A stretch of DNA of 64,000 bases. Origin: Mansonella perstans (lineage: Eukaryota > Nematoda > Chromadorea > Rhabditida > Onchocercidae). The stretch lies in the NCBI GenBank assembly GCA_037074765.1, contig JBAMDO010000083.1:62001-126000 (forward strand). The letters run 5' to 3'. Below, in pieces: positions 39,352-64,000 of this stretch. Below the pieces are notes generated by a model. That model saw only the letters and a list, made by a program, of their open reading frames with translations. It was not told the DNA's origin and searched no databases. Positions within the stretch are counted from its first letter, which is position 1. Every line of letters starts with the position of its first letter. The translations under genes were made by a program, and so were the position numbers.

Positions 39352-40359
39352 TTCCGAAATATATCTTTCTTCAACCCATGTTAGCTAATATACGTTACAG
39401 GGAAGATTTATAAGTATCACCTGAAATATACAGGTCAAATAAGATCGGCAAGATAAAAATCTGCAGAGAATCGGACAACTTTCATAAGTACAGGCAGATG
39501 AAGATTTGCTAAATTAATAACTGCATCTCATTCCATTCCAGCAACGTTCTCCGATTTGTTCGTGCCGTGAATTCGTGCTTTGCTGTTATCCGCCAAATAC
39601 GTCACAAAGTTTGTTAAGGCTGACATATTTTTTAATTAGCAAGAAGGCTGTTTCCTTCGTTTGCTTGCTAGTGGTTCATTTAGAAGAGAAGTGAGTGTTT
39701 CTGTTGAGGTTCAATAAATTCAGCACTTTTGGGAAATTTCAGAAAGGTGTTTTTGCAAACATTATCGATAAAATTAGTGGTGTAATGAATTTCTTAATTG
39801 TATTTACATTATGTTTTGAGGTTAGAGGAAAATTCCGAAGTTCATGGAGATAGTCGATCACAAAGTAGATAATCTGAGTGGCAATTTGTTACGTTTTCAT
39901 CATAATATGTTATATTATCAAAATTTTACGCTGATATCTTTGGATAGTTCTCGTTCTTTTTTTTGCCCGCCTGACAGACACTCGTCATAACCAAACAAAT
40001 ACTTACTCATTAATCACAGCAGCCGGATTTCGAGTTATCATATCACATTGCTGTTTAATATTACCGGATGAGCAGGACAAAATGTCACGTGATTTAAATT
40101 GCTCAAACTGAGTAGCGATTTTCCTTTTGTATATTTGATCTGTTGAAAGTTATTGCGAGAATTGTCATCATTATTCAGTAACGAATATATTTGAGTATTT
40201 CATTGTATTCTTTTCTTTGTTTTCAACTAAATTACTTTTGTTTTTTTTGCAGGAATTTCACATTTCGTTTTGGCCGAAGATGATGACTGGTACGGATATG
40301 ATCAGTTCAAAATCTGCAATATTATTGGCATTTAACAGCCTATTTCAACAATATGTGCA
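39352..40359. promoter_or_regulatory. Divergent promoter region, hst-1 / TMEM185
   Basis: About 1 kb between two divergent start codons; promoters for both should lie here. A T-rich acceptor ending AG at 40251-40252 precedes the TMEM185 start by about 110 bases and may be a 5' UTR or trans-splice acceptor. No coding potential seen. Confidence 0.5.
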
Positions 40360-42400
40360 ATGGAAGAGTTAAGGATGGAACTAAGTCTTCGAAGTTTTTT
40401 TCTCGACTTTAACGCTTCGCAAGTTTTTTTAACACTTACTACTATTTAACAAAATTTTAAGGAAAGTATTTGTAGTTTTCTACGTTTTTTGCATAATATT
40501 TTCTTTCTGGTTGATTATATAGCAGTTTTCCTATCCAAGAACCGTAATCAGTTTTCATTCAAAAAACTGATGGTTTTTCGTGTCGATTTTTGATTATTCT
40601 AAACAGTCATCGTTTGGTTTTTATAATCAGCACTTTGGAGTAAAATTAAGAGAACTTAACCTTACAGATTAAATTCCAGTTATTAATGTGTAACTGTTAA
40701 ATCTTATAGGAAATTCGTCTTGTACAGTTGTTTATTATGTTTCTTTATACTTCTTCCATTGCGTTTTGACGGTATTATCGAACTTAATTACGCACTTGTC
40801 TTCTTACCATTATGGATTTGCGAATTCATAGTTTTTCTTGGAGCTATTGTTGCAGCAATATCCTTCACGATATCTCCTCCATCTCCGTAAGTTGCTCGTA
40901 TATCATGATGTATGTTACTCAACTGATCATGTAGTGCTTAATTGTCCTTGACAGATTTTTCTCTTTACTGCATACCGTGAAAGAATTTTATAGTAAATTT
41001 GATCATAGTCGAAAATGTTACAGGACTGAAAGTTCACTTCGTTCGGATTTTTACGGAATGATACTGTGTGCTGGGGAGCATGGGTTATTAACGTTGTTTG
41101 GGGTGTTATGTTGCCATAAATTGCAAACAAATGCAGCAGTAGACGAGTTACCTTGGTTGCTCGTTTTTGTCCCCATCTTCGCTCTAAGTTTACTCTCAGT
41201 TGTTGTTGCTATATGGGCAATCAAGAACGATAAATCGTTTGAGGTTGTTGTTTTCCTGTGCAAAATTTAGAAATATGTGGCTACCCTTTGCAAACTTGGA
41301 ATACAGTGGATTTCTTGTAGTCGATTTAATTCACAATTAATGATTACAGCTGGAGCTTTTCTTTTCCATCAACATTGTGCAGTTTGTTTTTGTCGCCTTC
41401 AAACTGGATGGTATATTAGATTGGCACTGGACTATCGTTTTCATTCCTCTATGGGTAGTCCTGTCGTTGAGTGTCGTCGGAGTAAGTTTATTTGATTGCT
41501 TTAGGAAATATTTCGCTGAGTAATCGTTGATTTCTTTATCATCTGTTACACACTTTTGCTGAAAGAATTTCGAAAACTACTTTTCATATTTGTTTTTTGC
41601 AATAAAATTTCGCTGATCATTGAACTGTTCTTTAAGATTTATTGAATTTAAAGTCCAAGTGAGATTAGCAAACTTCATATTGCAGGTGCTTTATGCGTTT
41701 ATTCTAGCAGTTGTGTTGGCACGATCAGTCCATATGCTACCTTCTCAAAGAAGGCAACATCTCTACTCTGCTCTGTGTCATACTTTGCTCGTTATACCAA
41801 TTCTTGTATTTCTTCTACTTCTAACTGGTATGTTTGTTGCACTTGTGAGGTTTTTTCCTGAATTGGATTTCAACAGAAGTTCAAAATGATGGAAGATAAA
41901 AGACTTCTCGTGTAATTTATGCTTTTGTTGTTTTTTGCTGAATCGTTGATCTTATTTAGGATATATGAGTTCTATATATTTATCTCAAACAAACTGATAT
42001 GCAAATAAGCTATTGGATGTTTCCAGATGTTTCTTTATTTTTAATTTCAGGCAAATTGGATGCAATATCATGGTCAGATGATGGACCAGTCAGCCAAATT
42101 GCTTTCACCATTGTCTGTGCTCCACTAGATTTGGCATTATTTTGTTTGGTTTTAATGTCATTTGGTGCTCGTGGTGGTAATCCATGGTGGTTCGCGATGC
42201 GTGCGCCATTTTGTTCATTTCTACTCGAAGCTTGTCCATGTTTGAAACAGTATGCTAATGTCAGCTACAAGTTCCGTTCATCATCCGAACGTCAGAATAT
42301 AACGACAGACTTTGAAAAACAGAGTCTGCAATCAGAACGTTCGATCAAATTTCCATTGCGTCCAGTTATACCATTTCGTTCAATCGAAAGTCCGGATTAG
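40360..42400 (+). CDS. TMEM185: TMEM185 (FAM11) multipass membrane protein
   Basis: Six exons: 40360-40418, 40710-40886, 40955-41243, 41350-41481, 41686-41827 and 42051-42400; 382 residues against about 350 in vertebrates. Matching stretches include DFNASKFVLYS at the N-terminus, LPLRFDGIIELNYALVFLPL, LPWLLVFVPIF, FVAFKLDGILDWHWTIVFIP, LPSQRRQH and GGNPWWFAMRAPFCSFLLEA near the C-terminus. Several hydrophobic segments predict a polytopic membrane protein; biochemical function is unknown. The first intron only works with a GC donor (GCAAGT at 40419), which joins the conserved DFNAS/KF exactly. A second in-frame ATG at 40375 is an alternative start. The 3' tail is polar and not conserved. Confidence 0.9.
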
Positions 42401-43398
42401 TACAGGATTTTATTTTGCTTTCCTTGAACTCTTGCATTTTTTGAATTCTTTACAGTTCTTGCAAAAGCCAAATATGCTAGTTATATCATTGTTTAGAGCT
42501 TCACTGTGAAAGGAATAACGCTGGAAATAAAAACGAATTAGGCGAATAGACGTCAGACGTCTTTATCACTTTTTTTTTTCTTTTATCTTTTTATCACTTT
42601 CTTTTTTTATTTTTTAAATATATTCCATTTCTTCTTTGATTGTGTTTAGACTTGTGTCGTTTTGAAACGATTATTTTAGTTTTATTTTGTGCATTTTAAA
42701 TCCAAAGTATGAAATATAGATTGTACACCAACATATTAATTTATAGTTATGTTATAGTTCTTTCCGTAGCTTCTTTTTATTTGATCTCGTGATTCTGTCA
42801 TAATTCATAAGTGAAGCGTTTAAGGTGAAGTAGTATCCAGTGCTATTATCCTCAAGATATATCATGACGAAGTTGATATTAAAGTTGACGTTTTTCTTTA
42901 TCATTTTTCTGTAATTTGTAACATTGTATAAATGTGTAGGTAATTTGTTAACACTTTTTCATCATTTCCGTGAGATTTGTGATATGTGTCATAATTTATG
43001 TAAACAGTTACATAAATGTGATTGTTTCCAGAATAACAGTAGTCAAAAACGTCTTTGTTTACGAATATTTTCATTGATATATACATCAGGCATAAAACTT
43101 TTTCTGCATTTTTTGTTGCACATTAATTTTCTGTTCTTCATATCACACTTTTCCTTTGCTAGTAAATATTTTACAATGGGTGATGTGATATAACAGTTAT
43201 TAATATTTACGTTTTCTTTGCGTTTGCATAAATATTCTTGAGTTTGAATGTATTGTGATGTGTGGATGCATGTGCATGTTTTCATGGTAGATAACAAACA
43301 AATTTGAGAAGCATCTGCGATTAATTGATACATAACAGGAAGATTTCTTAAACTAGAATAATGTTTTGCAGGAATGTGTGGAATGTACGGAAATCATT
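42401..43398. other. Spacer with pyrimidine-rich tract
   Basis: About 1 kb containing T/C-rich sequence after TMEM185 (42565-42625) with repeated CTTTTTATCACTTT motifs. There is a good acceptor (GTTTTGCAG) ending at 43371, 28 bases before the next ATG, plausibly for the spliced leader. Confidence 0.5.
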
Positions 43399-44194
43399 AT
43401 GAGAAATTGCTATGACGTGTTAGGTTGTTCATCGGTAGCTTCGTACAGCGAACTAAAGGAGGCTTATTTCAATAAACTACGCACGAATCATCCAGATAAA
43501 GGTGGTTCCAGCTCGGCGTTATCTCTGGTGACGAAGGCTTGGGCTGTCTTGAAGTTAGTCTTATAATTCAGTTAATTAAATAGATTGGGAAAGTGGTGAA
43601 AAAGGCATTGCAGCCTGTATGATAATTCTTCCATGTCTCATAAATTTTATGGTGTGTGAGTAATTCGTTTCACTTCTTTCACAGAAACGAGAATACGCGT
43701 CAGGACTATAATAACTGGTTGAGGGAACAAGTATTACGCGAAAATCAGGGTATCATTGGGAAACATATTATCATTGATAATACTGTCGAGCGAGTTGAAG
43801 AGTTTTGCAGGTATCTATTTGAAATGCTTTTTTCTGACCTACTAGGAATAAGAATTTCTTACTGAGATAGCATTTAATTGAATAGTTCTCTCGCACATCT
43901 TTAATTAATTTTTGACTTCTTGTAGATTCCATACACGTTGTGAAGTTTTTTTTTCCCCGAAAACTTCGGTTTCAAAAATTGTATTTAATTTGAAAACTTC
44001 CGATGTGGATATATGTGAGCGATTTGTTGATAGTATTCATGAAAACAAAGATTTGTTTATTTTTGATTTCACATGGGCATTTCAGTTGCGGTGGCCAATT
44101 TATCCTTGAAAAAACAGATATTGATCGTATTATCAATTCTGCATATTTTGAATGTCCAAATTGTTCGTTATGTCTGGAGGTCAGTCGGGAATGA
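43399..44194 (+). CDS. DPH4: DPH4/DNAJC24-type J-protein, diphthamide biosynthesis
   Basis: Three exons: 43399-43553, 43685-43810 and 44086-44194; 129 residues. The N-terminal J domain reads NCYDVLGCSS...SYSELKEAYF with the HPD triad (NHPDKGG). The C-terminal DPH-type (CSL) zinc finger has its four cysteines as CSCGG and CPNC. J domain followed by a CSL finger is the DPH4 layout: an iron- and zinc-binding J-protein that supports the DPH1-DPH2 radical enzyme in the first step of diphthamide formation on elongation factor 2. The protein is slightly shorter than human DNAJC24 (about 149). Its last exon overlaps the start of the RABL3 gene in another frame; the stop TGA at 44192-44194 shares two bases with that gene's likely ATG. 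Confidence 0.88.
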
Positions 44195-45760
44195 ACTCAC
44201 ATAAAGTCGTTGTTCTTGGAAGTAGTGGTGTTGGCAAAAGTTCATTTGTCAACGCTGTTTGCAACAGGTTATCATTATTCCATCGACTTTTATTGATATA
44301 TGTAGCATGACTTAGTCGATAGCATATATAGTTTTTAGGTTTTATTCATTGCTATTATAAAGTCTTTGAATAACTTATTTAGTGAGGATAAACGTGAATG
44401 AAATTTTTACTCCTTCTGTGACGTTTAGAATCAGCAGTTTTTTACATAACCAAATAATGAAACACCGCAAGTCATCCGAACAACAAAGTAGAGAGCATGA
44501 GATGTAGGAAAGAGAAAACAGTGATTGTAATTGTCTTGCGCTTAATCTTTAAAGAGATGATCACTTAGTTACTGTTGAATCATCAGTGATACAATATTTT
44601 CTCAGAACAAAGAACAGGAGAAAGATCCCTTGCTACAGGACTTTTACAACTATTTTTACATAAACAAATCCGCACAGAAATAAGGATGAGAGTGTAGTAA
44701 ACATAATTCTTTTATGTTACTTTCGGACAAGCTGGTAATTTTTAACGTTACAAGTGCTGAATACCATACTTTGTATTTCAAAGAAATGAAATGAAAAAAC
44801 ATTATTTTTTTCAGGCACGATATAATTCCTAGCAGCACAGTTGGTTGTGCGGTTGCTGTAATCGCTCACCAATACCGCGCTGGAAGCGCTGACGAACAAA
44901 CGGAACTTATTGAGTTGTGGGATATCGGTGGTTCCACAGTTCATCAGAAAGCATCTATTAATTTTTTAGAAGGTCCGTTGTTTGAAAAATTCATACCTTC
45001 CTGTCATGTCAGACGTTAACTTGAAAATTTTATTCTCAGTTCCTTTTTGTTTTTGCTTTCGCTTTTTATTTGTAAGATACTGACTGGAATAAGTCGATGT
45101 TAAGTAGATAATTCATTTCATCAGCCTACTTTTCGAGTTTTACAAGTGGATTTTACCAGTTAAATTTTCTGTTGCACGTATCATATATCAATTCTGATGC
45201 TGATAAAGGGAATAGCATGCACAAAAAAACAAATCATGCGTGCTTCAGGAGCTACAGGTGCGATATTAGTACACGATTTGAGCAATAAGAAAAGTGAATC
45301 AAATCTTTCGCAGTGGCTTGCATTGCTTCGTGGCGAATCATCATTGCCTTCTATGATTTCACCATTTACATCTTCATCACGTTCACGATTTTTATTAAAC
45401 GATATTGAAGATACACCGATGCCGACATTAGTTGTCGGCTGTAAATCTGATTTAGCACCTGAACGAGCTAAACAGGTTCGTCTTCAATTATAATGCAGAA
45501 CTTTTGTGTATAATCAGTTTTGAGGTTTACAATATTTTTAATGATATTTTACATTATTTAGATGTAGTCTTCGAAGATTTTAGCCAATTTCAACCAATTT
45601 TTGTTTACAGACAGCGTATGACCGAATCTCCTTAAATTGTCGGCGTCCAATTTCACCTGGCTCTACGAATCGAATCATCTTATCGAAGTTTTTTGATTCA
45701 GTTGTTGAACGTAAAAAAGTGCCTGTAGTCGGTGATAAGCGGCGTAAAATCATCACTTAA
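44191..45760 (+). CDS. RABL3: RABL3-type small GTPase
   Basis: Four exons: 44191-44267, 44815-44972, 45249-45475 and 45611-45760; 203 residues. GTPase motifs are G1 GSSGVGKSS, G3 WDIGG (matching the WDVGG of RABL3 rather than the usual DTAG) and G4-region GCKSD. ILVHDLSNKKSESNLSQW closely follows the VHDLTNKKS...RRW segment of RABL3. The C-terminus ends RRKIIT with no prenylation cysteine, as expected of this atypical R family. RABL3 regulates KRAS prenylation and lymphoid development in vertebrates; its nematode role is unknown to me. In-frame ATGs at 44152 and 44170 also exist, but 44191 gives the family-like short N-terminus (MNSHKVVVLG). All lie inside the last exon of DPH4. The third exon's acceptor (45248) is the least certain boundary. 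Confidence 0.87.
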
Positions 45761-45998
45761 GCTATGCTATATAGATTTTAAAGTGCAAGTGATTTTTGCT
45801 TCGTGCTTTTTTTAAAAAACAGACGTAGTTTGAAACAATGTCTAGTTACAAGAAACGGTCATTTCATAAAAATTCATCAGATTGAAGAATATTTTTGTCG
45901 TAGGTTGAAGGCATTCATAATTAAGACTATCATCGCAAGAATTTAGTGGTACATCAGGAAATTTCAGAAATTGCAAATATATACAGAAATGCTACTAA
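45761..45998. other. Short convergent 3' spacer
   Basis: Only 238 bases separate the stop codons of the RABL3 gene (+) and the beta-lactamase-like gene (-), so their 3' UTRs are close or overlapping. Confidence 0.7.
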
Positions 45999-48894
45999 TC
46001 ATAATGATCGGTATAGGGATCGAAGTATTGAATGATATGTTCTGCAGATTGCACTGCTTCCTGTTTTTAGACCATTTGATACGTAAGCAATGACAAGCTT
46101 ATTGTCAAAATCGATATCCAGCGCTTGGCAACCATATCCTGGGTGTCCAAACAAGTAACTGTTCTATAAGATACCACTGATTTAGAATATCAGTATTAAC
46201 TGGTATAATTTGAACTCTTATTTACAGATTAATTTGAGTTATAAAAATTAGAAAGTACTGAGTGTTGTCAGAATTCAAGATCTGCTCTCGAAATTATTAG
46301 GAAGATCACTGATTTTTATTGTCTACAGACAAAAATGTAACAATAGCAAGGCTGTTACTACCAGGTTGTTTGCGTCTTTTGTTAACTTTGTTACTGTTTT
46401 ATTAATGATTCGTAGGATTTACATCTAAATTTTATGCTATGATAATTGTACTGCAAGCAGTCAGTATTGTTAGCCTAAATGATCTTTTCTTTTCACTTGA
46501 TGTACATCCTGAAGAAAACACTTACCTTATTGACCGGATGCTTTTCGAAGAAAAATCCCCGACCTTTGACAAATGGATATAGGAAGACTTGTTCCAAATG
46601 CCAATTAGTCACAGTTGGTCGAGTTATTTGTGCAAGTGTTCGATTGCTCAAAAGTGTTCCATCAATTGCCAATGAAAAAAGCTTTGCTAAATTGTAAGCA
46701 TCGCTGACACCTGTCACAGCTGCCATATTTAATTCAATAATGTTTGGATCATTCAGTGCCACTGTATCCTAGAGAATTTTAAATGTCCTGATTAAAGAGA
46801 ATTACGAAAGTGAAAAACACTTCAAGTAGAAGATGGGAAATAAATGAAAAATTTTTTTGAAAAAAATCTCGTAATTTAATCTTAAGACCTGTTTCATGTT
46901 TGATGTTGGAAGCAAAAGATATTGATATATTGCTAATAAATTCAAAATCCAGAGAATATTATTAAATTGCTTAAGGAAGTTGAAAAAGCTATGTGCGAAA
47001 GTAAATAATTTTTTACAAAATTTAACGGAAGCCATTTTGGGTGGATTCGAGTTCTTGCTGCCAAAGATGTTGATGGTTGTGCATACATTATAGCAAGCAT
47101 GACAATCACTCGTAAATCAAACAATATATCTCGAGCATATTCAAGTAAACCAGGTTGAGTTATTCGAGCCAACTTCTTGAATTCTTGTTTTGGTAAACCA
47201 ATCGTGGTGTCAATACCTACAATTTATCATATTAGTTAGTTCTAGATGTACGAAAATAATGTAAATTAAAAATTTATTTTCAACTGAAAGATTGCCATAT
47301 TTGTCAGCAATTTCTTCCTGCAGGAATGTTTTGATGTTGCGACCTTTTTCATCCACTTTGCGAAAAATACCATCGATCAACCAGCCAAATGTCACAGCGT
47401 GGTATCTAAAAATGATAAATCTTCAAAAATCACAGATGAATGCAATAATTTCACACCAGATTTTTACTTATTAAAAAATCAAATATTTTTAAGATGTTAA
47501 AGATGACCCAGTAGCAGTGCCAGGTTCCCAAAGAGGCTTGCTTTGTTCCATTATCTTTATAACGCCCTTTTCGTTCACCACATCTTCTATTGTAATATTA
47601 TCAAGATATGGAATTCCAGCCTGCACAAATTTTAAATACATTTCAAAAGTCATACAAATGAAAACAATTAAAGGCCCATTGAATGAAAGTGCTAAAGTTA
47701 AAACGAAAGCTCCTTGGAACTTCCAAATTTTGATAACCTTTTTTTTTGTTCATTTAATTATACTTTATTCAAAATCTAAAAGTAATTAACTAACTTTATG
47801 AGTTAAAACATCTTCAATTGTGGTCATATGCTTCCCGCGTTGTCCATATTCTGGCCAATACTTCACCACCAGATCATCGTATGACAGACGACCTCGATCA
47901 ACTTGCATTGCTAAGCAAAGTGCTGCAATTGCCTGTAATTAAAATGACATCTTCTTAAGCATAATAAAATTTGAATGGTTCACAAATTAACGCTCTTACA
48001 ACAAACACATTTTCAAACTTTATATATTTTGAATTCACTTATTAATTTGAATTTGGATGAAATTTTTTACTTCCAATCCTAAAATTTCAATAATATAACC
48101 AGCAACAGAAATGAGGCTTTAGTTAAATTTTATGAAAATATAATGCGAACTGAAATAAATGAAACTGGTTTTCTTATTAGTATCAGAAATTACTAAAATG
48201 ATGTTGTTTCTTGAAGTAACTGAAATTTGCACCCAAAAATATGCAATTTTCAGAACTTCAGAATCAGTCCAAGTAATATTCAAATACCTTTGTAGTAGAA
48301 AATAGAACTGTTTTGGTGTCATAATTCCACTCACGAAGCGATTCGGAATCTGAATAACCATTCCATAAGTTTATAACAACATTTCCATTTTTAATAACTG
48401 TTAAATGCGCACCTTCCCTTTCCAAACCCATTTCAAAATTCTGCCTAAAATGTTAATGTTACTGCTATTGGCACATAAATTTTCTATTAAACTTGAAGTA
48501 TTGCTTTTATTTTTCTATTTATTTATTTTCTGCTCTTCAGTAACTACTTTAATTTCTACAAAATCAAACTATTATTTAGAAAGAAAAATTTGAAGCTTAA
48601 GAAAAAAATATACGAATGACATGTTATTATAAAAATGTCAACTCAAATTCATTAATGGAAGCAGATGAAGACAATTGTAGTAATCAGAAAAAAACTTTAT
48701 TGAAACAAAATATACCTAAAGACTTTAGCAACAACCTCAAATTGGTTGTCACAAAAACCTTTTGGAGGTGTTGATAATTGGTATTGTAGGATGAAAAGCC
48801 ATTGCAAAATTGTAGAAGTTGCAAAATATGCTAACACCATTATCAATGTTAATTTTACCCATGTTGTTGAAAAACAATTTTGCTCCACTATCAT
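45999..48894 (-). CDS. Membrane-anchored serine beta-lactamase-like protein (LACT family)
   Basis: Eight exons: 48894-48716, 48444-48288, 47932-47795, 47620-47508, 47405-47296, 47216-47017, 46768-46526 and 46163-45999; 434 residues. An N-terminal hydrophobic segment (residues about 14-37) predicts a signal anchor. The serine-hydrolase fold is clear: SxxK as FSTTKAIAALCLA, DDLVVKYWPEYG, LTHKAGIPYL, PGTATGYHAVTFGWLIDG (the Tyr motif), a VTGVSDAYNLAKLF helix, and GHPGYGCQALD as the third, KTG-equivalent motif. Animal members are peptidase- or esterase-like, not antibiotic-resistance enzymes; C. elegans has several lact genes and I cannot say which this is. The intron after 47296 requires a GC donor, which gives the expected DKYG/IDTTIGLP junction. 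An acceptor-like TTCCAG ends ten bases before the ATG. Confidence 0.9.
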
Positions 48895-51336
48895 TTCGAG
48901 TACCTGGAATTTTATTTTTTTTACGATCCGGATTTTTTCAGAATTGAGATATGAATGAAAATCTTGAAACAGCAATAACTAATATATAAAATGTATTCAG
49001 TGTTGAATTATTGAACAAATCAGTGCATAAAAGATAATATCTTTCGTAAATGCAGGAATTTTATCAAATATCACAACTGTCAAAAATTAGTTAATTGGTA
49101 TCAGTTGGAATCAGATAATAATGATAATAATATTATTTATAAATGCCAATGGAAAAAAATAATTTTTTAAATTCACTTTTTAAATTTCCAATAAAAAGCT
49201 TTCGAGCATGAACTTTGGCTTTTTCAAGAACTTGCGATTTTTATGGAGCAATGTAAGTCTCCAAATTTTACACGATAAATTAGTCGAGATTTGATAAAAG
49301 TGAGAAAGAAAATGGGCGCAAATATTGTTGTATGCAAGTCAATGCCTCTCTTCTAATTTTCTTTCAAAAATGAACACTGAATTTTGTCATCAATAATATC
49401 TTCGTGATGATAGCTATGATTCCTTGCTTTGATCACTTGCTCCATCATTTCCAAAAAAAAAAAAAGAATTACTTTTTTTTTTTTATAAAAATATAAAGCT
49501 CTTATTAGCTAAAATAAAAGTAATTATGAAATCATTAAGGTACAAATATGAAAATGAGACGAAACAAAGCAATAAAACACTATCATATTTATAAATAATT
49601 TTTAACATGGAATTTTGAAAATGACATTTTGCCTTTTTCAAGTATAAACTAAGTAAGTATGAAAATGGAGAGACACACAAATGAGTCATAAAAATTAAAA
49701 GCTCAAAAATCGTTAAAATAACTTATCGTTAAAAAATAACATGCAATCGTACATCAAGTTCGGCATGTCCTAATCGTCTTCAATATATTTTGGTCCTTAT
49801 CTATACTTCGAGACTGCAAATAGTCATCGGTAATCAGTAATTGGTTATCTTATTGCATTTGATAACATTCACAGCATTTGCTTCACGCCATTTCACTCGT
49901 CTGTTACACTTAATAGTTTATTCTTCCATTTCTTACGATTGAAATGTTTTATTTTGTTTTGCAAGTCTATTATTGCAAAATAGATATTTCACAGAGGTCC
50001 AATTAATTGCCTTTTTTTTTAAGTATTTCAATGTCATTACTTTCTAGTTAATTTGCAAACAACTGTAATTTTGATTATTCGTTGACGTAAAACAGTCTAA
50101 TCCCGAATGCGGAACTTAGTTACAATTACGAGAGTTGAGACTTCCGATGACATAACTGCATTTTATTACATCCCCGAGATTCAGCACATTTCTGCTGTCA
50201 TGATCACATTCGATCTTGTTGTCGACGTTCCCTAGAATTGACGAAGTTCACGAAAGCAAGATGGACAACCAAATATATGGCAAGGCAATTAAACATTATG
50301 TAACCAGCGACAAAGTAAAATATCCAAGTAGACTCACGAGTAATCCTGAAGCTCGCAACGTATCAGGGGAGATTTAAGACCTATTCGTACTATACTTGGT
50401 CATCTATTGTCACATTTATAATCGTTCTTTTATTCACTCCAATAATTATACATTGATCCTACTTGTTATTCTAGATCACTTTCATACAACCAGTGGTACC
50501 GTATGGTACCATGTTGAGGTATTCAAGGTACTAGGGATACTTTAAGTCTCTCGAAGGCCAACCTGCAAACTGAAATAAACTTTTGAAAAACCACTAACTG
50601 ATGAAACAATTAGGTAGGGATTCTCGCACAAACCGTTCCCTAAACACTTCGTATATTTCACTTTTTATACCCTGATCAAACTTTTATCTCTTCTATCTCG
50701 TTAACTCTTCTTTTCAAACTTTTATCCCCTACTTCGTTAGCTCTTCTTTTCTAATTCACACATCAAACATTAATCCAATGCTTCATAATTATTGCAAAGA
50801 CTATAGAGGATCTGAATGCATTTACTGCTGCATGTGCGATCTGAATTACGAAAATAGTTTTTTTTAACGAAAAATATTTCCAAAAAAAAATTGTTCTTAC
50901 ATGGAAAAACATGAACGCATTAAATATAACCATGACATATAAAAGAAGAAACAATTCACCAGTTATATTATACAAAACATGGTGTTAGGCTACGGAAAAC
51001 TGATGCATGAGAAACGCATGAATAAATCAAAAATACCTTGTGAATAGAAATTAAAACGGTAGCTATATTGGAAAAATCTTTCATTATCGAGGCTTTTTTC
51101 TTTATCTCGTTATCTAGAATTGCACCACAAACTTAAAGTTAAATAATTTCCGTAAACTTTCCGTGAATTACTTCGATCCTTTCAAGTAATTTAATTCCTG
51201 AGAACTGTCTGATTCTTTACAGCAGTAATAAATAAGTATAAATGACCCAAACCAAATAAGTTGTTGGATGACAAACATACATAGTTTTAGCAATTGGAGA
51301 TCTAGCATTTTAAAATGTAAAATATAAATGAATATT
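48895..51336. other. Intergenic region with nothing recognised
   Basis: About 2.4 kb upstream of the LACT gene and downstream of the transporter. It should contain the LACT promoter and transporter 3' UTR. It holds A- and T-rich runs and one 38-bp tandem duplication; no coding potential was seen on either strand. Confidence 0.6.
50676..50750. repeat. 38-bp direct tandem duplication
   Basis: TCAAACTTTTATC followed by a pyrimidine-rich part and CGTTA-CTCTTCTTTT occurs at 50676-50713 and again at 50714-50750 with a few differences. Confidence 0.8.
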
Positions 51337-63862
<12,526 letters not shown>

Positions 63863-64000
63863 CTGAAAATTAAAATTGATCAATTGAAATAAAATTGAAA
63901 AACAAAAACGTCTTTTAAAATAACCGTCATGATTTAACATGAGTAATTTCGCGACATTCTATATACTTTAAAAATTATAAAACGACGGGTAATTTATGCG

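Noticed and set aside
45197..45248. Extension of the third RABL3 exon to the left
   Set aside because: The frame is open but the acceptor TGCTTCAG at 45248 is better and no acceptor upstream joins exon 2 in phase.

Overview
This is a eukaryotic window, most likely from a nematode and probably a spirurid/filarial (clade III) worm. The supports are strong AT-richness, genes split by many short introns ending in TTTTCAG-like acceptors, acceptor-like sites directly upstream of several start codons (the expected place for spliced-leader trans-splicing), and best recognisable matches to nematode/animal gene families. There is no bacterial, plasmid or phage content and I saw no convincing tRNA or rRNA gene. 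Assignments come from reading conceptual exons against remembered families; no search was run.

Layout. 1-3.4 kb: no supported gene. 4.1-7.1 kb (+): a secreted-type cysteine-rich protein with lustrin-like repeats and a Thr-rich stretch. 8.7-13.5 kb (+): hid-1, complete in 14 exons. 15.1-21.4 kb (-): a BTB/BACK/nine-C2H2-finger transcription factor, very probably eor-1 (PLZF-like), 17 exons. 22.5-24.3 kb and 25.6-27.1 kb (+): a tandem pair of HSD17B10-type short-chain dehydrogenases with matching introns; the first copy has lost the catalytic Tyr and Lys. 27.8-33.2 kb (+): wapl-1 (cohesin release), 18 exons.

35.1-39.4 kb (-): hst-1, heparan-sulfate N-deacetylase/N-sulfotransferase, 13 exons. 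40.4-42.4 kb (+): a TMEM185 homologue that needs a GC-AG first intron. 43.4-44.2 kb and 44.2-45.8 kb (+): a DPH4/DNAJC24 J-protein (diphthamide synthesis) whose stop codon overlaps the start codon of a RABL3-type GTPase. 46.0-48.9 kb (-): a membrane-anchored serine beta-lactamase-like (LACT family) protein. 51.3-63.9 kb (-): an ABCC/MRP1-type transporter, probably mrp-1, whose N-terminus lies beyond the right edge; it carries two equal-length, mutually exclusive-looking exons, as known for C. elegans mrp-1.

The genes serve unrelated cell processes (dense-core vesicle traffic, Ras/EGF-linked transcription, mitochondrial dehydrogenase/RNase P, cohesin, heparan sulfate, diphthamide, efflux), so the window is ordinary gene-rich nematode chromosome. 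The points of interest are the fused DPH4-RABL3 junction, the catalytically dead HSD10 paralogue, and the alternative exon cassette in the transporter.
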